A stretch of 46,163 bases of DNA from Comchoanobacter sp040266255. GTDB taxonomy: Bacteria; Pseudomonadota; Gammaproteobacteria; Comchoanobacterales; Comchoanobacteraceae. Positions 34,593 through 42,925 of the stretch are shown piece by piece (the first letter of the stretch is position 1; each line of letters opens with the position of its first letter). Under the pieces are notes generated by a model that made no database searches, was not told where the DNA came from, and worked only from the letters and a program-made list of their open reading frames with translations. The position numbers and the translations under genes are program-made. Location of the stretch: positions 1 through 46,163 of the forward strand of contig JBDQEV010000006.1 of the NCBI GenBank assembly GCA_040266255.1. Direction: 5' to 3'.

Positions 34593-35421
34593 AGAGTGTG
34601 TGAGAAATATAATCTGAAAGTGTCATACAAGCTGCCGTTAAGACACTCGATAATACAAAGCATGCACATATGATTGGAAGATCGTAGCTCAAAGTAGCAT
34701 TGAGCATTAAGCTTCCAATACCTTGTAGCCCTAAAAGTGCTTCAAAAAGCATCACTGAAAAAGTCAGTTTCAGAAACTTCAAGGGTAGCTTAAATAATAA
34801 TATAGAAAATATACTTTTAGACGAAAAGAAAAAAAATGTTTTCCATTTAGGGACGCCTAAAGTATCTAAAAATAGGTTTGCGTTAGAGTGCTGATGTTGT
34901 TTGAGGCTTGTGGTAATCAAATCAACATACAGACCAATGGACTTTAAAACCACTAGGAATAAAGGCACAGCATAATGACTGGGTTGTATAGCAAAGTATT
35001 GCATTACCAGGTAGCAGCATGAGAGATAGACTATAGATGGTGTTGCACTCACGTATACAAGTTGTTGCTGAAGCCTACTGGTCTGGAAGTAAAAAGAGAG
35101 AATACTTAGAAAAATTGATGATAACATTAATACTAGTAAGCATATCATGGAAAATGTCACTGAATGCGAGAATGCTTTTGCTGCAGTGTATAAAGCAGGT
35201 ACAGCAGTATAAAAACTGTTTCCTAGCTGAAGAAATAGTGTATTGTATACAACTGAAAATAAAGAAGGATTACTATCAGATATTGCTATGCCAAAAGTAT
35301 TTGCCCCATCTATCATGCTGATAGGAGATCCGATTAATAACAACATGCAGGCAGATAGCACACAGGTGTATATCATTACCGTTTGTTTAAGATAATAGAT
35401 TAATGAGCGTTTTCCTGCCAT
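34573..35421 (-). CDS. Peptide-ABC permease (OppB/YejB-like)
   Basis: A 282-residue permease with about six hydrophobic segments: an N-terminal anchor, TM core SMICLLVLMLSS, and an EAA-like loop TLGVPKWKTFFFFSSKS followed by FEALLGLQGIGSLM, typical of OppB-type partners (family: E..F..pGlG). It is divergent but collinear with the OppC-like gene. The start is nested in the end of the MFS gene, giving an MFS-oppB-oppC unit. Confidence 0.78.
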   Translation of the reverse strand: MAGKRSLIYYLKQTVMIYTCVLSACMLLLIGSPISMIDGANTFGIAISDSNPSLFSVVYNTLFLQLGNSFYTAVPALYTAAKAFSHSVTFSMICLLVLMLSSIFLSILSFYFQTSRLQQQLVYVSATPSIVYLSCCYLVMQYFAIQPSHYAVPLFLVVLKSIGLYVDLITTSLKQHQHSNANLFLDTLGVPKWKTFFFFSSKSIFSILLFKLPLKFLKLTFSVMLFEALLGLQGIGSLMLNATLSYDLPIICACFVLSSVLTAACMTLSDYISHTLYETKLG

Positions 35422-36680
35422 GTTGACTTACAGTTCGTTTCTTTTACTTGTAATGCTAGTATTAAGCTAATGACTAAACAAATTGGTAGTATCCAATATG
35501 CAAATTGATAATCCTGGGCAAGGTAAACTTTAGCCCCCATTACTTCTGTTGCATGGCGGTCCATCAGTAAACCAAAGAATGGTTGAAATATCGCACCTGC
35601 AGACATGATAACAACCCCAGCAATGGCCTCACAAGTACCAGTAATGGATGGATGATTGCGCTCAAAAATAACAGGATAGCTAATAATCTGTGTACTGGTT
35701 GTTAGCCCAAGAGCAAAGAAGAGCAGGGTTAATTGATGTTGTGCTAGGTCAGTTGAGAACAATAATAAAGACAGCATCAGCGATAGTAGTGCACCTATCA
35801 CCATTGGTAGGCGTCTTTTTTTCATCGCATCAGAAATTTTTCCAGCTAAAGGTGAGCCTATCATGGTACCAAAAAAGAGCATCATCGAGACTCTACTTGC
35901 ATCTACATATGTCAGTCCATAAACATGCTGAAGGTACTCTATACCCCATACAGCACCGAAGATAAAGATAAACAAGTTCATCAAAGCAGTATAGCTACCA
36001 CAGATTAGATTTTGAGGGTTTTTTAAGGCTTTTTGATAGCTTTGTACAAAAGGTTCATCTACTTTCTGTGGTGCTTGATAATCTTTTGGCTGATTTTCAA
36101 TCAGGTAATACATCGCTGCAAGTAACAGTACACCAAACCCAGCATCAGCAAGCAGAGCGTTGCGCCATCCATAGTGACTAATCAAGTGCGCCATTGGCTC
36201 TTGAGAGATCATGCCACCAAACATTGCCATGGTCACAATGACGCCTGTTACTAGTGCAAGTGAACTACTTTTGAACCATTTGGTAGATAGGACAATACAG
36301 CTCAGGAAGCAGAATGCAGTTGAAGCGCCACACATGAATCTAGCAATGCCAGCAACCCAAACGTTAGGAGAGATTGCGAACAAAAAGGTTGATGCAATAC
36401 AAGCTACCATGGCAGTAAGAATGACATCACGTGTAGGAAATCGATCTAACAGAGCGCCAGAAAAGGGCAGCATACATACAGTTGCAATGAGATATGTGGA
36501 AGATAAGTAGCCAACTTGAAGGGCAGAAATGCCAAATGCCTCTGATACATAGGGATTTAAAGTATTGAATGCATTCAGTTGTATAAAGTCATAAAAGAAA
36601 AATAAACCTGCTGATAAGCAAACAATCCAGGGTTTTATTTTGTCTAGATAACTAGAAACGACAACTGTATCTTGCTGCAT
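35400..36680 (-). CDS. MFS transporter
   Basis: A 426-residue, roughly 12-span carrier in the inner membrane. The loop between TM2 and TM3 reads GALLDRFPTRDVIL, matching the MFS motif G.l.DR.g.r. FFFYDFIQLNAF in TM1 and the N-terminal region resemble a group of MFS carriers common in Legionella, Coxiella and Francisella relatives, judged from memory. The substrate is unknown, and an amino acid or organic anion is a guess. It begins the MFS-oppB-oppC run with 22-nt overlap. Confidence 0.85.
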   Translation of the reverse strand: MQQDTVVVSSYLDKIKPWIVCLSAGLFFFYDFIQLNAFNTLNPYVSEAFGISALQVGYLSSTYLIATVCMLPFSGALLDRFPTRDVILTAMVACIASTFLFAISPNVWVAGIARFMCGASTAFCFLSCIVLSTKWFKSSSLALVTGVIVTMAMFGGMISQEPMAHLISHYGWRNALLADAGFGVLLLAAMYYLIENQPKDYQAPQKVDEPFVQSYQKALKNPQNLICGSYTALMNLFIFIFGAVWGIEYLQHVYGLTYVDASRVSMMLFFGTMIGSPLAGKISDAMKKRRLPMVIGALLSLMLSLLLFSTDLAQHQLTLLFFALGLTTSTQIISYPVIFERNHPSITGTCEAIAGVVIMSAGAIFQPFFGLLMDRHATEVMGAKVYLAQDYQFAYWILPICLVISLILALQVKETNCKSTWQENAH

Positions 36681-36849
36681 GACTGACTCCCATTTTTTTC
36701 ATCTTTACACAGATCGATCTGGTCTGCTACCCGTGTTTTTGTTTTTAAGGATAAAATAATGAGTTAGAATGAATTAGTATTTATTATTAAAGCTCTAAAT
36801 TTATATGTCATTATAGTGTACTATAATTTTAATAATTAGCATGTAGAAT

Positions 36850-38886
36850 ATGAAAGATACACAAGGTTCAACACAAACTAAGTACTCAGAGCCGAAGGCG
36901 CCTGCACAGGCCAATATACCAGCGTTTGCAGCTGCTCATTCTTTATTGAATTTGAGTGCTTCTGGCTTAAATCATCCTCAGCCAATAGAACACAGGGATA
37001 AAGTAAGTGAAGGGCCTCTTGCAAAAAAAGCAAGATTTGAAATAGTTAATCCATCGGGATCAATTGCTAAAGAAACGATTGTACAAAATAGTTTAGTGTC
37101 AGGAGCAAGCCTTTCGCCAAAGCAAGAACTTTCAGGTTCAGAAGCTGAAACTCTGAGTGAAAAAGTTAAATCAGAAGAGGAAGGACCGCTTACAAAGAGA
37201 GTAAGGCTAGAAGCTGTTCGCAGACCAGACCATCTTCAATATGATCCTGAATCAGATCAATTCTTAAGACCACTACAAAAAGAAACCATGTCATGCTTTT
37301 TGCAAGCGCTGAATCAACAAGACTCCCCCCAGGGTATTTGTGTTATGCCAACTGGCTCAGGTAAAACCGCAATGATAGCTAAAGTCATAAGTATCTTGCA
37401 ACAAACACCAGTTAAGAAGATATTGATTGTAGTGCCAACATTAAATTTGTTAAAGCAAACAATCCAAAAAATCAACGAATATCATCAATCAAATCCTGAG
37501 TTAGGCTTGGGGAAAATTTTACCAGTTGGTAGTTTTAGCTCTTTAAAAAAAGATATAAGAGTAGTGACAGTCATTACATACATGTCTTGGACCAGACAAA
37601 ATAGTGAGGTAATGAAAAAAGTACAGTCTGGAGTAGTCTACCATCCTGACCTTGAGGTGTTCAATTCTAGAAGTATTGATACTGCAATTTTGTTTGACGA
37701 AGTGCATCGAATATCTAGCAAGGCTATATCAAAGATACTTCAATCATATGTTCATACGCCCAGAATCATGTTGGGCTTTTCAGCTAGTGCAAAAAGTTAT
37801 AAGCTTGCTATTCCTATATTGCGTTCAACCAGTATGCAAGAGTGCATAGATCAGGGCATGCTGGCACCAATTTGCTTTGTAGATTTAGACTTTTCAGCAC
37901 ACAAGGCTGTAAAAGATATGCGCAGAGAACTTAAAATAACAGGTCATAAAGAAATTACAGAAGAGCAGCAAGAAGGGATTAGTAAATTTCAGTCTCAACA
38001 AATTGAAATGAATCTGACAATTGCACAGTATTTGGAGCATCATCTAAAAAACAAAGATGAAAAAGCGATGATATTTACAAAGACTCAGGCGCATGCAGAT
38101 ACTTTAGCTGCTATTTTTAATGAATATACAGGGCTTAGAACAGTTGCATATCATGGTGCTATAAAGTCAGCAGATGCCGCATTATCCATCGGAGAGTTTG
38201 ACCGACCATTCTGTGTAGAAACAAATCCAAATCCAGTGAGAGTGTGTGTATCATGCGGGAAGCTAGATGAGGGGTATGATAACCCAGCAGTAAAACACAT
38301 CATTGATACTAGAGTATATGTCGAAAGGGAACGTCGGTTAGTGCAGGGATGTGGAAGAGCGACACGAATATATAAAGGTAGGGTTGCTGTATATGTTAGG
38401 GTAAAATTATTAATAAACTCAACCAAAAGCCGTAAGGGGCAGCTTAATCCAAGAAAGCTTGCTATCGTGTCAAGCTCTCCAGTTGCTTATTATGGGTGTG
38501 ATGATGCAACATTGCCTAAAATAGGGGATGGGTTTGAATTAGTGGAACAAAAAGGAATCGTTCCAATGACAGTTAGACTTAGGCCTCCTAAAGGTTCTGT
38601 TAGGGTCATCAAGCATGTAAAGGGCCTAAATCCCTTTACTGCAGAAGAAGCACTATTAGCTAGCGTAGCCACATATAGAGAAAAGGGGGCAGCTATGCCC
38701 GCATCGATACGATCTACATCTGCACCAACTGCAAATCCTGCTTTGCCAGCTTTGTATCCATCAGTATTCACTTCTTCATTATCAGGTCCACTTGGTATAA
38801 ATTCTCGTAGTTTATTCACCGAAGAAGATAGAACAAATGTTCTTGCGCTCTCGGAAGAGTTAGAAGCTCTTGTAAATGGTTTATAA
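36850..38886 (+). CDS. SF2 helicase with N-terminal tandem NLS-like repeats, candidate nuclear effector
   Basis: 678 residues. The first 135 residues are low-complexity and hold two copies of one motif: EGPLAKKARFE (about 53-63) and EGPLTKRVRLE (about 111-121). Both have the K-[KR]-x-R core of a monopartite nuclear localisation signal and resemble the c-Myc type. Residues about 137-540 form an SF2 helicase: RPLQKETM (Q-like), MPTGSGKTAM (motif I), DEVHR (II, about 283-287), GFSASA (III), MIFTKTQAHA (IV), DEGYDNPAVKHIID (V) and QGCGRATRI (VI, about 498). The C-terminal tail is Ser/Pro-rich. No specificity subunit or nuclease neighbours occur, so a restriction role is less likely. Nuclear action in a host is inferred. 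Confidence 0.8.
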   Translation: MKDTQGSTQTKYSEPKAPAQANIPAFAAAHSLLNLSASGLNHPQPIEHRDKVSEGPLAKKARFEIVNPSGSIAKETIVQNSLVSGASLSPKQELSGSEAETLSEKVKSEEEGPLTKRVRLEAVRRPDHLQYDPESDQFLRPLQKETMSCFLQALNQQDSPQGICVMPTGSGKTAMIAKVISILQQTPVKKILIVVPTLNLLKQTIQKINEYHQSNPELGLGKILPVGSFSSLKKDIRVVTVITYMSWTRQNSEVMKKVQSGVVYHPDLEVFNSRSIDTAILFDEVHRISSKAISKILQSYVHTPRIMLGFSASAKSYKLAIPILRSTSMQECIDQGMLAPICFVDLDFSAHKAVKDMRRELKITGHKEITEEQQEGISKFQSQQIEMNLTIAQYLEHHLKNKDEKAMIFTKTQAHADTLAAIFNEYTGLRTVAYHGAIKSADAALSIGEFDRPFCVETNPNPVRVCVSCGKLDEGYDNPAVKHIIDTRVYVERERRLVQGCGRATRIYKGRVAVYVRVKLLINSTKSRKGQLNPRKLAIVSSSPVAYYGCDDATLPKIGDGFELVEQKGIVPMTVRLRPPKGSVRVIKHVKGLNPFTAEEALLASVATYREKGAAMPASIRSTSAPTANPALPALYPSVFTSSLSGPLGINSRSLFTEEDRTNVLALSEELEALVNGL

Positions 38887-38895
38887 ACGACCTAT

Positions 38896-39066
38896 CTATA
38901 AGTTGTATGCTAATTCAAGCGCAAAGCTGGTCGTCGTTGAACTTAAGGTCTCAGCTGCACCAGTTTCACTAGATGAGATATCCCCTAGGCTAATAGATGA
39001 CCTTGCCATTACCGAAAATGTATCAAACTGGTGAAGGTTTGAAGTTACACCTAGGATCACATGCTT
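38896..39066 (-). pseudogene. C-terminal remnant of the outer-membrane barrel gene
   Basis: Read on the minus strand it ends TSFALELAYNL-stop, matching TSFAFELAYDL at the end of the intact barrel at 40217-40786. Upstream bases also align, with substitutions and small indels. The region corresponds to about 40217-40390. The rest of that gene is missing and the remnant abuts the oxygenase remnant. Confidence 0.8.
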
Positions 39067-39073
39067 TTCGTCC

Positions 39074-39473
39074 TCATTCTGCTAAAAGCTCACTCGCGGT
39101 ATAGCGGTTGGATAAAATAACATCAGACTTTGGGTGTAAGAATAAAGGCATGGAAAGTCTTGATTGGTTGTCAGTATGATCTGGATTAACAACTCGGTGT
39201 GTCGTTGATAATATATAACTCCCTGCTGCTTCTTTGGGCATATCACCTGTATTGACAACAATTTGGTTAGACTTGAGTTGCAGCCGATGCATCTACCAAA
39301 GTGGTCCTTGATCTCTAGCCCCTCAGTTGTGGCTGCAGGTAATACAGTGGGCAAGTTGGCATCTTCGTGTGCTATAGCACGGAGAGTTCACTCACAGGAG
39401 GGTAGTGAATTGTGCGCATAACGATATTAGAAGAGCCTTGTGTCATTTCAGATAAAGGCTCAGATAAGAGTAC
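39074..39473 (-). pseudogene. Decayed partial copy of the 2OG-Fe(II) oxygenase gene
   Basis: This aligns to about 40900-41320 of the intact gene (for example ctcactcgc-gtatagcggttggataaaa, caactcggtgtgtcgttgataatatataactccctg, and gtgtcatttcagataaaggctcagataagag). Frames are broken: two short ORFs (39074-39292, 39082-39354) carry pieces of the same protein, including STTHRVVNP. The homology stops at about 39473. Confidence 0.88.
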
Positions 39474-39508
39474 ATTAATAATCAATGCTGCTGTTGAAAC
39501 AGTTAGGT

Positions 39509-39910
39509 TTAGGATCCCCTAGGGCTGGTTCTACGATTGAAAATTACCATCAATTCATGAGAAATTTCACTCTCTACTGAGTCAAGGCTTGCTTGTTCAT
39601 TTTCAATTGATGCCTTAAGAGACATGCTAATTTTTTTATGGATCAAGGCTGCAAATTCATGACGCTTTAAAACTTGGCTTTTTCTCTCAGAAGCTGCGCC
39701 AGATTTCAATTGTTTTAATTTCCATTCAGGCTGAATCGCTTGAAGTATAAAAGATTGGACGTTAGTTGATTGCTTTAATTTAGAAAAGTACATAGGCCAC
39801 GATACAGCAGAAAGCCACACAAGGTGATTTTTAAGCATGGTAAGCCATTCTGTCATATGAGGTGCTGTGAAAACTATTTTTTCGAATTCACTATATTTCA
39901 TCTTATTCAA
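39509..39910 (-). CDS. Unknown small helical protein
   Basis: 133 residues (or 130 from the second ATG at 39901). It is predicted helical, starting KYSEFEKIVFTAPHM and with a basic middle (KLKQLKSG..ERKSQVLKRHE). No domain is recognised. It is bounded by the decayed oxygenase copy and a gap, so it may itself be a remnant. Confidence 0.4.
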   Translation of the reverse strand: MNKMKYSEFEKIVFTAPHMTEWLTMLKNHLVWLSAVSWPMYFSKLKQSTNVQSFILQAIQPEWKLKQLKSGAASERKSQVLKRHEFAALIHKKISMSLKASIENEQASLDSVESEISHELMVIFNRRTSPRGS

Positions 39911-40216
39911 TAAAATATTTTGTAGAATCTGTATATCAGATCTTAATTTTTGCGCTTTTTTTGCTTTATGCCTACTTGATCCATAGGGGAAGGGTGTGCT
40001 TTCTTATTATATTTTACCATGATCTTAGTTTTATTGTTAATAAACAATGCCATGGCTGGTGTGTGATGTAAAGGGGGGATTGTTTTATGTGGGTTTACAG
40101 TCAAGATTAGCTAGATCGCTATTGCAACTAGATCTGTCTATATAAGGTGCTAAAATAAGTTAACGTGGTACTCAATTTATTCAATAAAGTACTATCAGTA
40201 TATGGTTGATAATAAC
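39911..40216. other. Intergenic, no gene seen
   Basis: About 306 bp with no ORF, tRNA or clear terminator. It is AT-rich with a short G-rich run (about 40072-40078). It lies between two minus-strand genes and may contain the promoter of the unknown gene at 39509-39910. Confidence 0.5.
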
Positions 40217-40786
40217 TTACAAGTCATACGCCAGTTCAAAGGCAAAGCTTGTACTAGCCACGTTCGTTTTGACTTCTTCTATAGAGGCGTTTCCAATGCC
40301 TATAGATGATCTTGCCTTAATCAAAAATGCGCCAGATTGATAAATGCTAGTGGTAACGCCAAGTGTTAAATACTTTTCATCTGCGGTTACGGTGATTGGG
40401 GGTGACACTACAATATCAGCTTGATATACAGCTCCTGCAACAAATATATCAACATTGGGTAGGAGGTGATAACTGATGCCAATATCGGCGCCAAAGCGTT
40501 TAGATTGTTTCAATGATACTTCACCAGGATCCCCTTCATCATCGATGGTTATTAATTCTTCTTTGAGACTGTGATTGAGATGAGCAAATACACTAAATAG
40601 CTCAGTTGCTTTAAATTCTCCACCGATATAGAGATGGTTCAGGCCATTAAGGGTAGGTTTTTGTGGTTTATCCGTATGGGTAAAATTAGTATATTTGAGC
40701 CCAGCACTGATAGTTCCTGATCCAGTGTCTGCTACTGTGATCAGTCCTGCAAGGACGACTAGCGTAAACTGTGCTGATGATCTCAT
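40217..40786 (-). CDS. Small outer-membrane beta-barrel protein
   Basis: 189 residues, with an N-terminal signal-like hydrophobic segment (FTLVVLAGLITVADT), then alternating amphipathic strands (GTISAGLKYTNF, HLYIGGEFKATELFSVFAHL, FGADIGISYHLL) and a C-terminal strand TSFAFELAYDL ending in a hydrophobic residue, as for barrel assembly. Size suggests 8 strands. A decayed relative lies at 38896-39066 and related barrels follow at 44.6 and 45.5 kb. It could be an adhesin or porin-like surface protein. The exact family is not assigned. Confidence 0.65.
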   Translation of the reverse strand: MRSSAQFTLVVLAGLITVADTGSGTISAGLKYTNFTHTDKPQKPTLNGLNHLYIGGEFKATELFSVFAHLNHSLKEELITIDDEGDPGEVSLKQSKRFGADIGISYHLLPNVDIFVAGAVYQADIVVSPPITVTADEKYLTLGVTTSIYQSGAFLIKARSSIGIGNASIEEVKTNVASTSFAFELAYDL

Positions 40787-40850
40787 ATCTTAAACTCCAT
40801 ATTATGATAATATGTTATCATAGATTGTCTGAGGATGAAATAATTTTAAA

Positions 40851-41705
40851 TCAGGTTGTTTTTTCAGTTTTAAATCCATTCTCACTTAACCTTTCTGCTA
40901 ATAGCTCACTCGCAGTATAGCGGTTGGATAAAACAACATCAGGCCTTGGGTGTAGGAATAAGGGCATAGATAGCCTAGATTTGTTTACAGTATGATTAGG
41001 ATTAACAACTCGGTGTGTCGTTGATAATATATAACTCCCTGTTGCTTCTTTGAGCATATCACCTGTATTGACAACAAGCTGATTGGGTTTGAGTTTAAGG
41101 CGGTGCCATGTGCCATAATGATCCTTGACCTCTAATCCTTCTGCAGTTGCTGCAGGTAATACCGTGAGTAGGTTAATGTCTTCGTGTGCTGCAGCACGGA
41201 TAGCATCTTGAGGGGAATTTTTACTCACAGGAGGGTAGTGAATCGTTCGCATAACTATATTAGAAGAGCCTTGTGTCATTTCAGATAAAGGCTCAGATAA
41301 GAGCACTTTCACATGTGTAGGTAAGCTATCTTCTATCCAAGATAAAAAGATGTTTCCACAGTCTGTTAACTCATGAAATAATTGTTTAGCTGCAACATCA
41401 ATGTCAGATGGCAACTTTGTATGGGCTTTAACATGGAAGAACTCTTTCAGATCTTTTATTTTTCTTCCTTTTGCAGTCTCTGATTGCTCCTGAGAAACAA
41501 AACCGTCTCCCATTATATTGCACCATGGGTACTGGTGCTTATTCTCACTCAAGAAAAACTTCTGCCATAGCTGATAGTTTTGATGAATTAATTCTTGTGA
41601 TACAGGCGCATTCTCTACAATAACAAAGCCGCAATGGTGCAGTGAATTTGTAAATAATCGAGGTGCATCAGGGTTATCAAACGATATGATATTAAGTCCT
41701 TTCAT
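40851..41705 (-). CDS. 2OG-Fe(II) dioxygenase, isopenicillin-N-synthase-like
   Basis: 284 residues resembling the IPNS/PcbC group of soluble non-haem iron oxygenases. An N-terminal helical region contains GFVIVENAPVS and FF-SENKHQYPW; the iron ligands are H174 and D176 (in AHEDINLLTVL) and H231 (STTHRVV), followed by SRLSMPLF, whose Arg binds the substrate carboxylate (R-x-S). The glutathione- or peptide-like substrate is unknown. An intact copy next to a decayed one. The 64-bp gap to the barrel suggests a shared transcript. Confidence 0.85.
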   Translation of the reverse strand: MKGLNIISFDNPDAPRLFTNSLHHCGFVIVENAPVSQELIHQNYQLWQKFFLSENKHQYPWCNIMGDGFVSQEQSETAKGRKIKDLKEFFHVKAHTKLPSDIDVAAKQLFHELTDCGNIFLSWIEDSLPTHVKVLLSEPLSEMTQGSSNIVMRTIHYPPVSKNSPQDAIRAAAHEDINLLTVLPAATAEGLEVKDHYGTWHRLKLKPNQLVVNTGDMLKEATGSYILSTTHRVVNPNHTVNKSRLSMPLFLHPRPDVVLSNRYTASELLAERLSENGFKTEKTT

Positions 41706-41753
41706 TCCTTTTTTCCAATATGACTACTTTAGCCTATCAAGACATTTACTATT

Positions 41754-42602
41754 TTACAAATACAGTAGTCGATCACTTAAAATTGAAAAGAGATAAATGC
41801 CACCAATCCATTGATGTCTTAAAAAGGCATTGGTCCAACATTCTCTAGAAGATAAATCAAGGTTTTGAAGGCTAGTGAACAGCATTAGACTACATGCTGT
41901 ACACCCCAATAAATAAATTGAACCTAGTTGAAATACCCACTTAAGGACTACCATCAATAAAATTAAAATAGCATACATATAGTAGGTGATTGGAAGAATA
42001 CGATTACCAAAAAATACCGCAGACGAATGAATATTGAGGTGAATATCGTCAGCATAGTCTGCTCTTGCATAAAGTGTATCATATGCAAAAATCCAGTATG
42101 CCCAAAACAAGTAGCCAATTAGTATACTATAGTTCAGATTAACACCCAGCTCTGCTGTTGCCATTAGATATCCCATTGAAAACGTTAACCCCAAAAATAC
42201 TTGAGGCAATGCAACGAGTCTTTTCATTAGTGGGTAAGACATGCTCATCAAAAAAGCAATAATAGCAATCACTTGAGTTTTGATGTTAAGTTGAAGCCAT
42301 AGAGTGAGAGCACACAGTAATAGAGTAGCAGCAATTAAGCCAGTTACTTGTAAGCTTATTGTCTTTGCTGCTAACGGCCGATATTGAGTTCTTAAAACTT
42401 TAGCATCAACATCTTGATCGAAAAAATCATTGATCAAGCACCCAAGTGATCGCATGATGACAATTCCAATAGTGAAAATCATTAATGTAAATAAGCGACC
42501 ATGACTAGGATAGAGTGCAAAAGGCATTAAAGTTGGCCATGCCAATAGCACAATGCCTCTAGGCTGATTGATTCTCAATAGATTGATGCACTCTGTAATC
42601 AC
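41754..42602 (-). CDS. ubiA: 4-hydroxybenzoate polyprenyltransferase
   Basis: 282 residues, nine predicted spans. The first Asp-rich motif is NDFFDQDVD (residues 58-66) with RTQYRPL following, and the second is YDTLYARADYADD, both as in UbiA. It prenylates 4-hydroxybenzoate in ubiquinone synthesis. The start is GTG, at 42602. A decayed 5' fragment of the same gene lies at 44390-44555. Confidence 0.95.
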   Translation of the reverse strand: MITECINLLRINQPRGIVLLAWPTLMPFALYPSHGRLFTLMIFTIGIVIMRSLGCLINDFFDQDVDAKVLRTQYRPLAAKTISLQVTGLIAATLLLCALTLWLQLNIKTQVIAIIAFLMSMSYPLMKRLVALPQVFLGLTFSMGYLMATAELGVNLNYSILIGYLFWAYWIFAYDTLYARADYADDIHLNIHSSAVFFGNRILPITYYMYAILILLMVVLKWVFQLGSIYLLGCTACSLMLFTSLQNLDLSSRECWTNAFLRHQWIGGIYLFSILSDRLLYL

Positions 42603-42664
42603 ATTAATAGGTCTGACTTTGGAAAGGTAACAATAGATTTAGGTGTTACCTAATTCTCTATATA

Positions 42665-42730
42665 TTATAAAGCATATCTAAAACCAAATCTAAGCTCAAG
42701 TATGTTCTCATCCGTACCATTTAATCTGCA
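42665..42730 (-). pseudogene. C-terminal remnant of a barrel gene
   Basis: The minus strand reads GTDENILELRFGFRYAL-stop, the alternating pattern of a terminal beta-barrel strand. It resembles the end of the barrel at 44588 (QLKLGLGYKFDF). Only about 65 bp are visible. It is another trace of the duplication array. Confidence 0.4.
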
Positions 42731-42925
42731 ATATATTTCTCAATTGCTAGTAGTCCTCTATGAAGCATACAGACTGACTTGCTAAATAACTAATCACACA
42801 TTTTCTACAGCGATGAGCTGAGAACCTAGATATTTGAGGATCTCAGAGTCTATTTCTCACTATATGTACGATATTCCTGATTTTTGGCTATAAGTATCAA
42901 TAACTACTATATAATAGGAGAAAAT

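Noticed and set aside
36850..38886. Type I or III restriction enzyme subunit
   Set aside because: No specificity, modification or nuclease gene is adjacent and the N- and C-terminal regions are low-complexity.
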